This document shows positions 27,100 to 34,473 of a stretch of DNA of 56,677 bases, piece after piece. Below the pieces are notes generated by a model. The model was not told the origin of the DNA. It saw nothing but the letters and a program-made list of their open reading frames with translations, and ran no database searches. Numbering within the stretch: the stretch's first letter is position 1; each line of letters begins with the position of its first letter. The stretch comes from Chloroflexota bacterium (lineage in GTDB: Bacteria; Chloroflexota; Anaerolineae; UBA1429), in the NCBI GenBank assembly GCA_012841405.1, contig DUUT01000193.1, positions 1 to 56,677 of the forward strand. Direction: 5' to 3'. Both the position numbers and the translations under genes were made by a program.

Positions 27100-27128
27100 A
27101 CTATAAATGGCCCCACGGACATCGTCAA
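27100..27128 (-). promoter_or_regulatory. Promoter of the DUF362-fusion / flavoprotein operon
   Basis: On the minus strand TTGACG (27128-27123) and TATAGT (27105-27100) are 17 bases apart. The palindrome at 27146-27179 lies just upstream. Confidence 0.75.
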
Positions 27129-27145
27129 GAGTGGCGATAAGGGTA

Positions 27146-27179
27146 TGGCGACACCATTGACGCGGCAATGGCGTCGCCA
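27146..27179. promoter_or_regulatory. Candidate operator palindrome between divergent promoters
   Basis: Two 14-base arms, TGGCGACACCATTG (27146-27159) and CAATGGCGTCGCCA (27166-27179), are complementary except at one position and are separated by ACGCGG. The site lies between the leftward promoter at 27100-27128 and the rightward promoter at 27213-27241, an obvious place for the divergent Rrf2 regulator to bind. Binding is inference. Confidence 0.55.
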
Positions 27180-27212
27180 CATACAAGTCGGACGAACCTA
27201 GACCGTTTTGTC

Positions 27213-27241
27213 TTGTACGACTCCCCACAGTGTGCTACAAT
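27213..27241 (+). promoter_or_regulatory. Promoter of the Rrf2 regulator
   Basis: TTGTAC (27213-27218) and TACAAT (27236-27241) are 17 bases apart, with TGC directly before the -10 (extended form). The start codon is 62 bases downstream of the -10. Confidence 0.75.
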
Positions 27242-27302
27242 CCGCCCGAAGGTAGCGTCGCGGCGGCACACCCGTCGCCAACTGTATCCGGAGGTCTGCT
27301 TG

Positions 27303-27722
27303 ATGAGACTCACGCGGGGCGCGGACTATGGCACGAGGGGTATCATCTATCTGGCTCGCCAACCGGCGAACGCCATCGTCCTGGTCGGGGATATCGCCTC
27401 CGCTGAGCAGCTGTCGGAGAGCTACCTCGCCAAGATCTTTCAGGAACTGGCCAAAGGCGGGCTGGTGCGCTCACATCGGGGTGCCAAGGGAGGCTTTTCC
27501 CTGGCCCGCCCACCGGAGCAGATCACGCTCCGCCAGGTCATCGAGGCCATCGAGGGCCCGATCGCCATCAACCGGTGCCTCGCCCCCTGGGAGGGGTGTG
27601 AGCGCTCCGAGGCCTGCCCCATTCACCCCGTGCTGGCGTACGCCCAGGAGCAGCTCGTATCCGTGCTCGACGGCACCACCCTGCGCGATCTCGCCGGCGC
27701 GCCCCCGCACCTTCCCGCCTAG
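27303..27722 (+). CDS. Rrf2-family transcriptional regulator with probable iron-sulfur cluster
   Basis: The 139-residue regulator has the Rrf2 winged helix ('GADYGTRGIIYLA', 'SESYLAKIFQELAKGGLVRSHRGAKGG') and three cysteines, C92, C99 and C105. Their spacing and place match the [2Fe-2S] or [4Fe-4S] ligands of IscR and NsrR. It probably senses iron-sulfur status, nitric oxide or redox state. It is divergent from the DUF362-fusion/flavoprotein operon, with a 34-base palindrome between the promoters, so control of that operon and of itself is likely. ATG 27303 has GGAGG eight bases upstream. Confidence 0.9.
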   Translation: MRLTRGADYGTRGIIYLARQPANAIVLVGDIASAEQLSESYLAKIFQELAKGGLVRSHRGAKGGFSLARPPEQITLRQVIEAIEGPIAINRCLAPWEGCERSEACPIHPVLAYAQEQLVSVLDGTTLRDLAGAPPHLPA

Positions 27723-27815
27723 GTCGTACCGGCTCCAGGGCCACAGCGTCGGCCCGTGTCCCCATGTGCCCGTCACACACCGCGGCGCGCTTGCCTAGCG
27801 CCACATGAACGATAA

Positions 27816-27843
27816 AGCGTGTGGGGGGATACCCCCACACGCT
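27816..27843. terminator. Bidirectional hairpin terminator
   Basis: A perfect 12-bp stem (AGCGTGTGGGGG / CCCCCACACGCT) with a GATA loop lies between the convergent Rrf2 and transketolase genes. Confidence 0.7.
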
Positions 27844-27868
27844 GTGTGTTGCCCTCGTGCTGGCGCGC

Positions 27869-28819
27869 TCAGCAGGCCTTCTTGGCGGCGATGGCCTCAC
27901 AGGCGGCGGCGACGATGTTCTGCGCCTTGAGCCCAAAGGCGGCGAACAGCTCCTCCGGCTCGCCCGACTCGCCAAAGCGGTCCTGGATGCCGATGAAGCG
28001 CATGGGCACCGGCGCCTCCTGCACCACCACCTCGGCCACGGCGCTGCCGAAACCGCCCATCACCTGGTGCTCCTCCACCGTCACGATGGCGCCCGTCTCC
28101 CGCGCCGCCCGGATGATGGCCTCGCGGTCGATGGGCTTCACCGTGGGCATGTTCAGCAGCCGCGCCGCGATCCCCTGCTCCTGCAGCAGCGCCACGGCGT
28201 CCAGGCACTCTTTGAGTACCGGGCCGTTGTTGATGATGGTCACGTCCGTGCCATCCTGCAGCAGCTGCGCCTTGCCCACCACAAAGGGCGTCGTCTCGTC
28301 GGTGAGCACGGGCACCGGCTCGCGCCCAAAGCGCACGTACACCGGCCCCTCGTGCTCCGCCGCCCACACGATCGCCTTGCGCGTCTCGTAATAGTCGCAG
28401 GGCACGATGACGGTGATGCCGGGGATGGCGCGCAGCGTGGCCACATCCTCCAGCGCCTGGTGCGTGGCGCCGTCCGCGCCCACCGAGATGCCGCCATGGG
28501 CGCCGGCGATCTTGACGTTGAGCTGCGAGTAGCACACCGTGGTGCGGATCTGGTCCAGCGCGCGGCCCACCACGAACACGGCGTAGGTGCTCACGAAGGG
28601 GATCTTGCCCGCCAGGGCCAGCCCGGAGGCGATGTTCAGGGCGTTCTGCTCGGCGATGCCGCACTCCACAAAGCGTTCGGGGAACCGGGTGGCAAAGCGG
28701 TCCGCCCGGGTGGAGCCGGTGAGGTCGGCGCCCAGCACCACGATGCGCTCGTCCCGCTGCCCCGCCTCCACCAGCCCGTCACCATAGCCGTCGCGCGTCG
28801 GCTTGACTTGTAGCGTCAT
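27869..28819 (-). CDS. Transketolase C-terminal subunit (split transketolase)
   Basis: The 316-residue protein carries the pyrimidine-binding and C-terminal domains of transketolase. The family motif 'ECGIAEQNALNIASGLA' contains the catalytic glutamate, and 'AHGGISVGADGATHQALEDVA' is the pyrimidine-side loop. It should pair with the N-terminal subunit encoded 48 bases upstream to move two-carbon units between sugar phosphates in the pentose phosphate pathway. GGAGGAAGG precedes the ATG at 28819. It is the last gene of a four-gene operon with a keto-acid hydratase and a cyclophilin-like protein, an unusual setting that may mean a non-standard donor. Confidence 0.92.
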   Translation of the reverse strand: MTLQVKPTRDGYGDGLVEAGQRDERIVVLGADLTGSTRADRFATRFPERFVECGIAEQNALNIASGLALAGKIPFVSTYAVFVVGRALDQIRTTVCYSQLNVKIAGAHGGISVGADGATHQALEDVATLRAIPGITVIVPCDYYETRKAIVWAAEHEGPVYVRFGREPVPVLTDETTPFVVGKAQLLQDGTDVTIINNGPVLKECLDAVALLQEQGIAARLLNMPTVKPIDREAIIRAARETGAIVTVEEHQVMGGFGSAVAEVVVQEAPVPMRFIGIQDRFGESGEPEELFAAFGLKAQNIVAAACEAIAAKKAC

Positions 28820-28867
28820 GGGAGTCCTTCCTCCAGTCTCAATAGGGGGAAACCGGCCGCAGCGCGC

Positions 28868-29716
28868 TCAGGGCATGCCGCGAATGAGGGTGTCCTCCGT
28901 CGCCGCCAGCTCCCGCAGCGCCTGGCGCCCCTGCTCCACCGTGGGCGCCACGCCGTGCCAGCCGGCCTCGTGCTCCATGAAGGAGACGCCCTTGCCCTTG
29001 ACCGTCTTGGCCAGGATGACCGTCGGCTGGCCCTTGGTCTGCGCCGCCGTGTCGTAGGCGGCGATGAGCTGCTCCAGGTCGTGGCCATCGACCACGATGG
29101 GGTGCCAGCGGAAGGCCCGCCACTTGTCCACCAGCGGCTCCACCCCCATGACGTCCTCGACCTTGCCGTCGATCTGCAACCCGTTCCAATCGATGATGGC
29201 GCAGAGGTTGTCGAGCCGGTAGTGGCCGGCGAACATGATCGCCTCCCACACCGAGCCCTCCTGCAACTCGCCGTCGCCCATCAGGCAGTAGACGCGGTTC
29301 GACGCGCCGTCCATCTGGAAGGCCTTTGCCAGCCCCGCAGAGACGGAAAGTCCCTGGCCCAGCGAGCCGGTGCCCACCTCGATCCCCGGGCAGCGCATCG
29401 TGGGGTGCCCCTGGAGGGTGCTGCCGAACTTGCGGAACGTCATGAGGTCCTCGACGGGGAAGTAGCCCGCCTCGGCGAGCAGCGAAAAGATGAGCGGCCC
29501 CACGTGCCCCCGCGACCAGATGACGCGGTCGCGCCCCTCCCACTGCGGGTTGGCGGGGTCGTGGCGCAGGGCGTGGAAGTAGAGGGCCACCCCGTATTCG
29601 ACGCCCGAGAGCGACCCGCCGGGATGGCCCGATTTGGCCTCCACCAACAGCTCGATGATGTGACAGCGAATGCGATGGGCGAGCGATGTCAACTGCGCAA
29701 GCTTTTCCCGGTCCAC
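28868..29716 (-). CDS. Transketolase N-terminal subunit (split transketolase)
   Basis: The 282-residue protein carries the thiamine-diphosphate half. It has 'EAKSGHPGGSLSGVEYG', the diphosphate/metal motif 'MGDGELQEGSVWEA...DWNGLQIDG' and 'VKGKGVSFME'. The GTG start at 29716 follows AAAGGAG with seven bases spacing and gives the usual N-terminus 'MDREKLAQLTSLAHRIR'; an ATG at 29737 is an alternative. The protein is complete, since split transketolases always have this length. It is co-transcribed with the C-terminal subunit. Confidence 0.92.
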   Translation of the reverse strand: MDREKLAQLTSLAHRIRCHIIELLVEAKSGHPGGSLSGVEYGVALYFHALRHDPANPQWEGRDRVIWSRGHVGPLIFSLLAEAGYFPVEDLMTFRKFGSTLQGHPTMRCPGIEVGTGSLGQGLSVSAGLAKAFQMDGASNRVYCLMGDGELQEGSVWEAIMFAGHYRLDNLCAIIDWNGLQIDGKVEDVMGVEPLVDKWRAFRWHPIVVDGHDLEQLIAAYDTAAQTKGQPTVILAKTVKGKGVSFMEHEAGWHGVAPTVEQGRQALRELAATEDTLIRGMP

Positions 29717-29784
29717 CGAACGCTCCTTTCCTTCCATGGTTCCCTGGCTCGTCCCAGGGGTGGACGCTGGCCACAGCCCTGTGG

Positions 29785-30561
29785 CTAGACGAACGTCTTG
29801 CGGACCTCCCCCAGCGTGGAAAACGTGGCGACGTAGGTCGAGCCCTGGGCGATGGGCAGGATGGGGGTGAGGGTGCCGGTCATGACGAGTTGCCCCGCCT
29901 GCAGACCCTTGCCGCGATCGGCGAGCTTGCCCGCCAGCCAGGCGACGGCGTTCGCCGGATGCCCCATGGCCGCGGCCCCCTTGCCCTCCGCGAGCTTGGC
30001 GCCGTCCTGCGTGAGCACCACCGTCTCCTCCAGGAGGTCGACCTCCCCCACGGGCACCCAGCGCCCCGACAGCACGATACGCGCGGAGAAGCCGTTGTCC
30101 GCGAAAAAGTCGGGGTAGGGGCACTTCCAGTCCTTGATGCGCGCATCGCAGATCTCGAAGGAGGCGCACACGGCGTCGGTGGCAGCCATCACCTGCTCCA
30201 CGGTGAGCCCCTTGCCGCTCAGGTCCGCGCTCAGCCGGAAGCAGATCTCGCACTCGATCTTGGGCGCGATGAGCTCGTCCATCGCCAGCTCACCGGCGTT
30301 CTCCAGCGCCATGCTCTCGAGCACATAGCCGTACGTCGAATCGGGCAGGCCCATCTGCTCGCGCACGGGGATGTTGGTGAAGCCCACCTTGTAGCCCACG
30401 AGCTGTTCCCCGGCCGCCATGCGCCGACCGATAATCGTCTCGCAAATGGTGTGGGCGTCATCCAACGACAGCCCCCCGGGCACGAGGTCCGAGATGGGGC
30501 CGACGGCCTGGCGGTTCTGCTCGGCCTCGACCAGCACCTGGATCTGTTCTTCGAATGCCAT
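29785..30561 (-). CDS. 2-keto-4-pentenoate hydratase-like enzyme (FAH superfamily)
   Basis: The 258-residue protein resembles MhpD/HpcG hydratases, which add water to 2-hydroxypenta-2,4-dienoates at the end of meta-cleavage pathways, or related vinylpyruvate decarboxylases. Key marks are 'LVGYKVGFTN', the metal pair E103/E105 in 'KIECEICF' and 'VMTGTLTPILP'. The ATG 30561 has AAGGAG eight bases upstream. No other ring-cleavage gene is in the window, so the substrate may be a different 2-oxo acid, for example one made or used by the adjoining transketolase. That link is inference. Confidence 0.85.
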   Translation of the reverse strand: MAFEEQIQVLVEAEQNRQAVGPISDLVPGGLSLDDAHTICETIIGRRMAAGEQLVGYKVGFTNIPVREQMGLPDSTYGYVLESMALENAGELAMDELIAPKIECEICFRLSADLSGKGLTVEQVMAATDAVCASFEICDARIKDWKCPYPDFFADNGFSARIVLSGRWVPVGEVDLLEETVVLTQDGAKLAEGKGAAAMGHPANAVAWLAGKLADRGKGLQAGQLVMTGTLTPILPIAQGSTYVATFSTLGEVRKTFV

Positions 30562-30627
30562 CAATGTATCTCCTTCACCTGCTGCTGGGCGCCCTCACGC
30601 GGCGCCGCCAGATTTCCCTGCCAGCGC

Positions 30628-31002
30628 CTAGGCCTCCAGGCGCTCCAGCCGCACAGTGGCACCGCTGGAGACCCGCTTAAAGACCGTAGCATCGCCCTCC
30701 ACCTTGCCGAACACGTTCACCGGGCTGGCCGGGCGAATCTCGTTCCCTCGGCTCATGGGAGTGCGCCCGAAAAAGATGCAGAATGCGTGTCCGGGAGGCC
30801 AGTACCCGAGATCCCCCATGCCCACCACCTCCTGGGCATCCTCCTCGTCCAGATGCACGGGTATGGCGAAATAGATCTCGTCCCCCCAGGTACTGCCGCG
30901 CGCCTCGATGGGCAACGCTTTCCAGATCGCGTCGGCGGTATCGGTATCGTTCAGTACAGCCGTGGCTGATACGTCGCCCGCCGTGATGCGAATCTTGCGC
31001 AT
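30628..31002 (-). CDS. Cyclophilin-like fold protein
   Basis: The 124-residue protein matches the TM1367-type cyclophilin-like family. It has an all-beta pattern 'MRKIRITAGDVSATAVLND', then 'GDEIYFAIPVHL', 'GDLGYWPPGHAFCIFFGRTP' and 'NVFGKVEGD'. These small proteins bind small molecules or act as uncharacterised accessory factors of catabolic gene sets; prolyl isomerase activity is unproven. It is the first gene of the hydratase/transketolase operon, with GAGGAGG before ATG 31002 and a consensus promoter upstream. Confidence 0.8.
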   Translation of the reverse strand: MRKIRITAGDVSATAVLNDTDTADAIWKALPIEARGSTWGDEIYFAIPVHLDEEDAQEVVGMGDLGYWPPGHAFCIFFGRTPMSRGNEIRPASPVNVFGKVEGDATVFKRVSSGATVRLERLEA

Positions 31003-31084
31003 TGCTGCCTCCTCGCGTATCAGGTGAGGCGGCCGATGTATGGCGCGCCCCAAGGTGACTGGATTGAAAGCCTGGACGGTCGGG

Positions 31085-31114
31085 ATTATAGCATCCGGGC
31101 GACAGAACCGTCAA
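31085..31114 (-). promoter_or_regulatory. Promoter of the cyclophilin-like / hydratase / transketolase operon
   Basis: On the minus strand TTGACG (31114-31109) and TATAAT (31090-31085) are 18 bases apart, with TGC before the -10. The start codon at 31002 is about 75 bases downstream of the predicted transcript start. Confidence 0.8.
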
Positions 31115-31172
31115 GGTTGGGGCGGCGAAGCCGCCGGCCCCCGGGCTGCGCGCACGGTGCCCTCCTCCATGC

Positions 31173-31200
31173 TTGCCGCCGCGCTTGAACGGGCTATACT
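31173..31200 (+). promoter_or_regulatory. Promoter of the membrane lipoprotein gene
   Basis: TTGCCG (31173-31178) and TATACT (31195-31200) are 16 bases apart. ATG 31262 follows after a leader of about 55 bases that carries AAGGAG. Confidence 0.65.
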
Positions 31201-31261
31201 GCCATTCACCAGTAGATGGATGCTGCCTTGTCCCCGTCGCCTCGGCCCGAAGGAGTCCGCC

Positions 31262-33043
31262 ATGCGTGTATTGTTAGCTCGGTGCGCCTCGCGCGGTATT
31301 GCCATCGTCGTGTTGGCGGCGTTGCTCCTCAGCGGCTGTCAGGCACAGCCCGCGCGCTGCGCGCGGGCCAACGACGACTGGAGTCGCGGCGTGCGGGTCG
31401 GAACGGCGAGCCTCAACAGCCCCGTCGCCATGGCCGTCGACGCGCAAGGCCGGGGGATCCATCTCCTCTGGACCGCAGAGGACGAGGCTGAACGACAGAT
31501 CCTGCGCTATGCCCAGCTCGACGCCAGCGGCACAACCACCACACAGAGCGACCTCGATCTGTCAGAGCGGCCGAACCGCCCCAGCCTGACACTCGACACC
31601 CAGGGCGGTGTGCACGCCACGTGGCTCGCGCGCGAGGGCGACGTCTATCGCCTGTACCACGCACTGCTCGACGCCGCGGGACAGCCCGTGGCCGAGCCCG
31701 TCACCATCTCTCCCCCCGGCATCCCGGTGCATTCGCATACCGCCCTCCCCGCCAGCGATGGCGGTATCACCCTGTTCTGGGGCGCCCCCGAGGGCCCCGC
31801 GCCGGGGCTGTACTACGCGCGCGTTGCCGCCGATGGGTCCGGGGCCACGGTATCGCAAGCGCTGGGCGTGGTCGGGTTCGAGCCCTCTGCCGTGCGAGCG
31901 CGGGATGGGAGCGTGCACCTGGCATGGCGGGGGATTCCGGACGCCGGTCGCGAGAGCATTACCTATGGCCGCTTTGACGAGGCAGCGGGCACCCTCACCG
32001 GAATGCACGAGTTCACCGCCTTTGGCGTTCTCACGGGCCTGGTGAGCCACGGCCCCTGCCTGGGCATTGCCCGAGGGCGGGCCTACGTCTTTTGGTCGCT
32101 CGAACGCCGTGGCGGCGGCATGTCGCTCCCGTCGGCCGAATCCCAGTACGTGTCGTTTCCCCTCGGTGCGCCCCAAGCGGCTGGCAAGCCGCGGGACGTG
32201 ATCATCCCCGAGGAGAACCATCCGCTCTATCAGGCCACATCAAGCGCCTACCAGGTCCACACGCTGGCGAGCGCCGCGGGGGCGTCGGCATCGCGCTTTG
32301 TCTATCTGCCGAGCGCCGTCGCCGGCGAGCAGGACGAGCTGGCGACCGCCTTTTCCGTGCAGATCACGGGGCGCACCAAGAGTATCGTGCAGGTGGTCCT
32401 GGCCCTCTGGTCCGACGGAGAGCTGGTCGGCTACCAGATCGTCGGCCAGACCGAGTCGACCTCCCTCCGCCCCACGCTTGCCGCAGATGCAGAGGGCGAT
32501 CTGCACCTTGCCTGGATCGACACGGCAGGATTTGGCCAGTACGCGATCTATTACGCGTCCACCGCCCTCGAGGCGCAACAGAACCTGAACCGGCTGGGTC
32601 CCGACGACGTGACGGCAGCGCTCCTCGGCGTGGTCTGGGGCCTGGCGCAGGCGGCCAGCTTTTTTCCCATCGTCCTCGTGTGGCTCTTTCCGCCACTGGT
32701 GGTGCTCGCCCTGTATGCCTTTATCCGCGCCGAAGACGGCCTCGATCGCCTCGGGTCACGCATCATGCTCGGCATCGGCGCCCTTATGTACATCGGCTCC
32801 AAGCTCGTCTTTCGTCCCGACTGGTTCACGGCGCTCCCGCTCCCCCGGGGCACGCCCACGGGGCTGGCGGACGCCATCGTGTACGCCGCGCCGCTGCTCA
32901 TCACCGCCGTCGCCATCCTCGTGACCTGGCTGTTCGTGAGGCGACGTGCCTATGCATCGCTGTTGCCCACCTTTGGCGTACTCGCCCTGTCCGATGCGCT
33001 ACTGACGCTCCTCGTCTACGTCCCGGGCATCCTGGCCGAGTAG
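31262..33043 (+). CDS. Lipoprotein with beta-propeller-like repeats and C-terminal membrane helices
   Basis: The 593-residue protein starts with a lipoprotein signal ('VVLAALLLSGC', Cys26). About 420 residues follow with repeated 'GxxHLLW', 'GGVHATW', 'GSVHLAW' and 'GDLHLAW' units, spaced like the blades of a BNR/sialidase-type propeller. From about residue 455 there are four to five hydrophobic helices ('FFPIVLVWLFPPLVVLALYAF' region and onward). An extracytoplasmic sensor or ligand-binding domain tethered to a membrane core is the simplest reading. No function is known. AAGGAG precedes the ATG. The argJ gene follows by 30 bases, probably on the same transcript. Confidence 0.75.
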   Translation: MRVLLARCASRGIAIVVLAALLLSGCQAQPARCARANDDWSRGVRVGTASLNSPVAMAVDAQGRGIHLLWTAEDEAERQILRYAQLDASGTTTTQSDLDLSERPNRPSLTLDTQGGVHATWLAREGDVYRLYHALLDAAGQPVAEPVTISPPGIPVHSHTALPASDGGITLFWGAPEGPAPGLYYARVAADGSGATVSQALGVVGFEPSAVRARDGSVHLAWRGIPDAGRESITYGRFDEAAGTLTGMHEFTAFGVLTGLVSHGPCLGIARGRAYVFWSLERRGGGMSLPSAESQYVSFPLGAPQAAGKPRDVIIPEENHPLYQATSSAYQVHTLASAAGASASRFVYLPSAVAGEQDELATAFSVQITGRTKSIVQVVLALWSDGELVGYQIVGQTESTSLRPTLAADAEGDLHLAWIDTAGFGQYAIYYASTALEAQQNLNRLGPDDVTAALLGVVWGLAQAASFFPIVLVWLFPPLVVLALYAFIRAEDGLDRLGSRIMLGIGALMYIGSKLVFRPDWFTALPLPRGTPTGLADAIVYAAPLLITAVAILVTWLFVRRRAYASLLPTFGVLALSDALLTLLVYVPGILAE

Positions 33044-33073
33044 GGTGCCCCCAAGCTCTGATGGAGATGCACC

Positions 33074-34309
33074 ATGTCCACTGCTACGCTCCACCCCATC
33101 GACGCCGGCAGCATCACCTCGATTCCGGGCTTTGATGCCGCTGGCGTCGCCGCCGGCATCAAGGCGAACGGCGCCCTCGACGTGGCCCTCGTCACCAGCA
33201 ACCGGCCCTGCGTTGCCGCCGCCGTCTTTACCACGAACGCCTTCAAGGCGGCGCCCGTACTCTACGACCAGCGCATCCTCGCGGAGAACCCGTCTGGCAT
33301 TCGCGCCGTGGTGATCAACGCCGGATGCGCCAACGCTTGCACCGGCGAGCAAGGGATGCGCAACGCTGAGGCCACCGCCGAAGCGGCTGCCGAGGCGCTG
33401 GGCATCGCTCCGGGCGACGTGATGCTCATGTCCACCGGCGTCATCGGCGCGCAACTCCCCATGGACAAGCTCACGCGCGGGGTCGCTGCCGCCGCTGCAC
33501 AGCGCTCGTCGTCCATCGATGCCGGCCACGACGCCGCGCGCGCCATCATGACCACCGACACGCGCCCGAAAGAGTGCGCCATACGCGTTACCTGTGAAGG
33601 CGCCAGCTTTACCATCGGCGGAATGGCCAAGGGTGCAGGGATGATCCATCCCAACATGGCTACGCTCCTCTGCCTGTTGACCACCGATGCCGCCATCGCG
33701 CCCGACCTGGCGCAGCGCGCGCTGCGCGATGCTGTCGACACGAGCTTTAACATGATCACCGTCGATGGCGATACGAGCACGAACGACACCGCCCTGCTGC
33801 TGGCAAACGGCACCGCAGCAGCGGCTCCCATCACCGCCGCGGACTCGCTCGCCTACGAGGCCTTTTTCCAGGGGTTGACCCACGTGCTGACCGCGCTGGC
33901 GCAGGGCATCGTGCGCGATGCTGAGGGGGCCACTCGCTTTATCACCATCACCGTTCGCGGGGCGGCGGACGCGGCCGCGGCCAAGCAGGTCGGTATGAGC
34001 GTGGCGCGTTCGCTCCTGGTCAAGACGGCGATCTATGGGCGTGACGCCAACTGGGGCCGCATCGTGTGCGCCGTGGGCTACAGCGGGGTACCGGTGGACC
34101 CGAGCCGCGTGGGGGTTTGGCTCGGCGATCTGGAGTTGGTGCGCGCCGGCGCACCGTACGACGTCAACGAAGAGCGCGCCGCCGCCATCCTCGAGCAGCC
34201 CGATATCGCCATCACCGTGGACCTCGGTCAGGGGAGCGCGGCAGCAACCGTCTGGACGTGCGACATCTCGCACAGCTATGTGGACATTAACGCCCATTAC
34301 CGCACCTAG
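33074..34309 (+). CDS. argJ: Glutamate N-acetyltransferase / amino-acid acetyltransferase (ArgJ)
   Basis: The 411-residue protein is a complete ArgJ. It self-cleaves before T197 in 'KGAGMIHPNMATLL' to give alpha and beta chains, and has 'GDTSTNDT' and 'KTAIYGRDANWGR'. It moves the acetyl group from N-acetylornithine to glutamate in arginine synthesis. No other arg gene is adjacent, although a convergent M20 hydrolase of the ArgE/DapE superfamily lies 165 bases downstream. A true intrinsic terminator follows at 34348-34374. Confidence 0.95.
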   Translation: MSTATLHPIDAGSITSIPGFDAAGVAAGIKANGALDVALVTSNRPCVAAAVFTTNAFKAAPVLYDQRILAENPSGIRAVVINAGCANACTGEQGMRNAEATAEAAAEALGIAPGDVMLMSTGVIGAQLPMDKLTRGVAAAAAQRSSSIDAGHDAARAIMTTDTRPKECAIRVTCEGASFTIGGMAKGAGMIHPNMATLLCLLTTDAAIAPDLAQRALRDAVDTSFNMITVDGDTSTNDTALLLANGTAAAAPITAADSLAYEAFFQGLTHVLTALAQGIVRDAEGATRFITITVRGAADAAAAKQVGMSVARSLLVKTAIYGRDANWGRIVCAVGYSGVPVDPSRVGVWLGDLELVRAGAPYDVNEERAAAILEQPDIAITVDLGQGSAAATVWTCDISHSYVDINAHYRT

Positions 34310-34462
34310 GGCGTGTTGGCACCACGCACCCTCCGCAGGAACGCGTCGCCCCGCCCGTAGGCGCGGGGCTTTTTCGTACATCACCACGGTGCCGCGCGGC
34401 GCTGCAAGCGCCGCGGTGTCCGACGTGATCCTGGCGACGCGGAACGACGCTGTGACCCTTCT
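34306..34462. repeat. Intergenic repeat, copy B
   Basis: This segment after argJ shares both ends with 18666-18785, including GAACGACGCTGTG (34442-34454). It also contains an inner inverted pair around 34391-34422 (ACCGCGGC-type arms). Its left hairpin acts as the argJ terminator. Confidence 0.5.
34348..34374 (+). terminator. Intrinsic terminator of argJ
   Basis: The stem GCCCCGCCC / GGCGCGGGGC, with one bulged C and a GTA loop, is followed by five T (34370-34374). It is the most classical terminator in the window. Confidence 0.8.
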
Positions 34463-34473
34463 ACCAACCCGCC

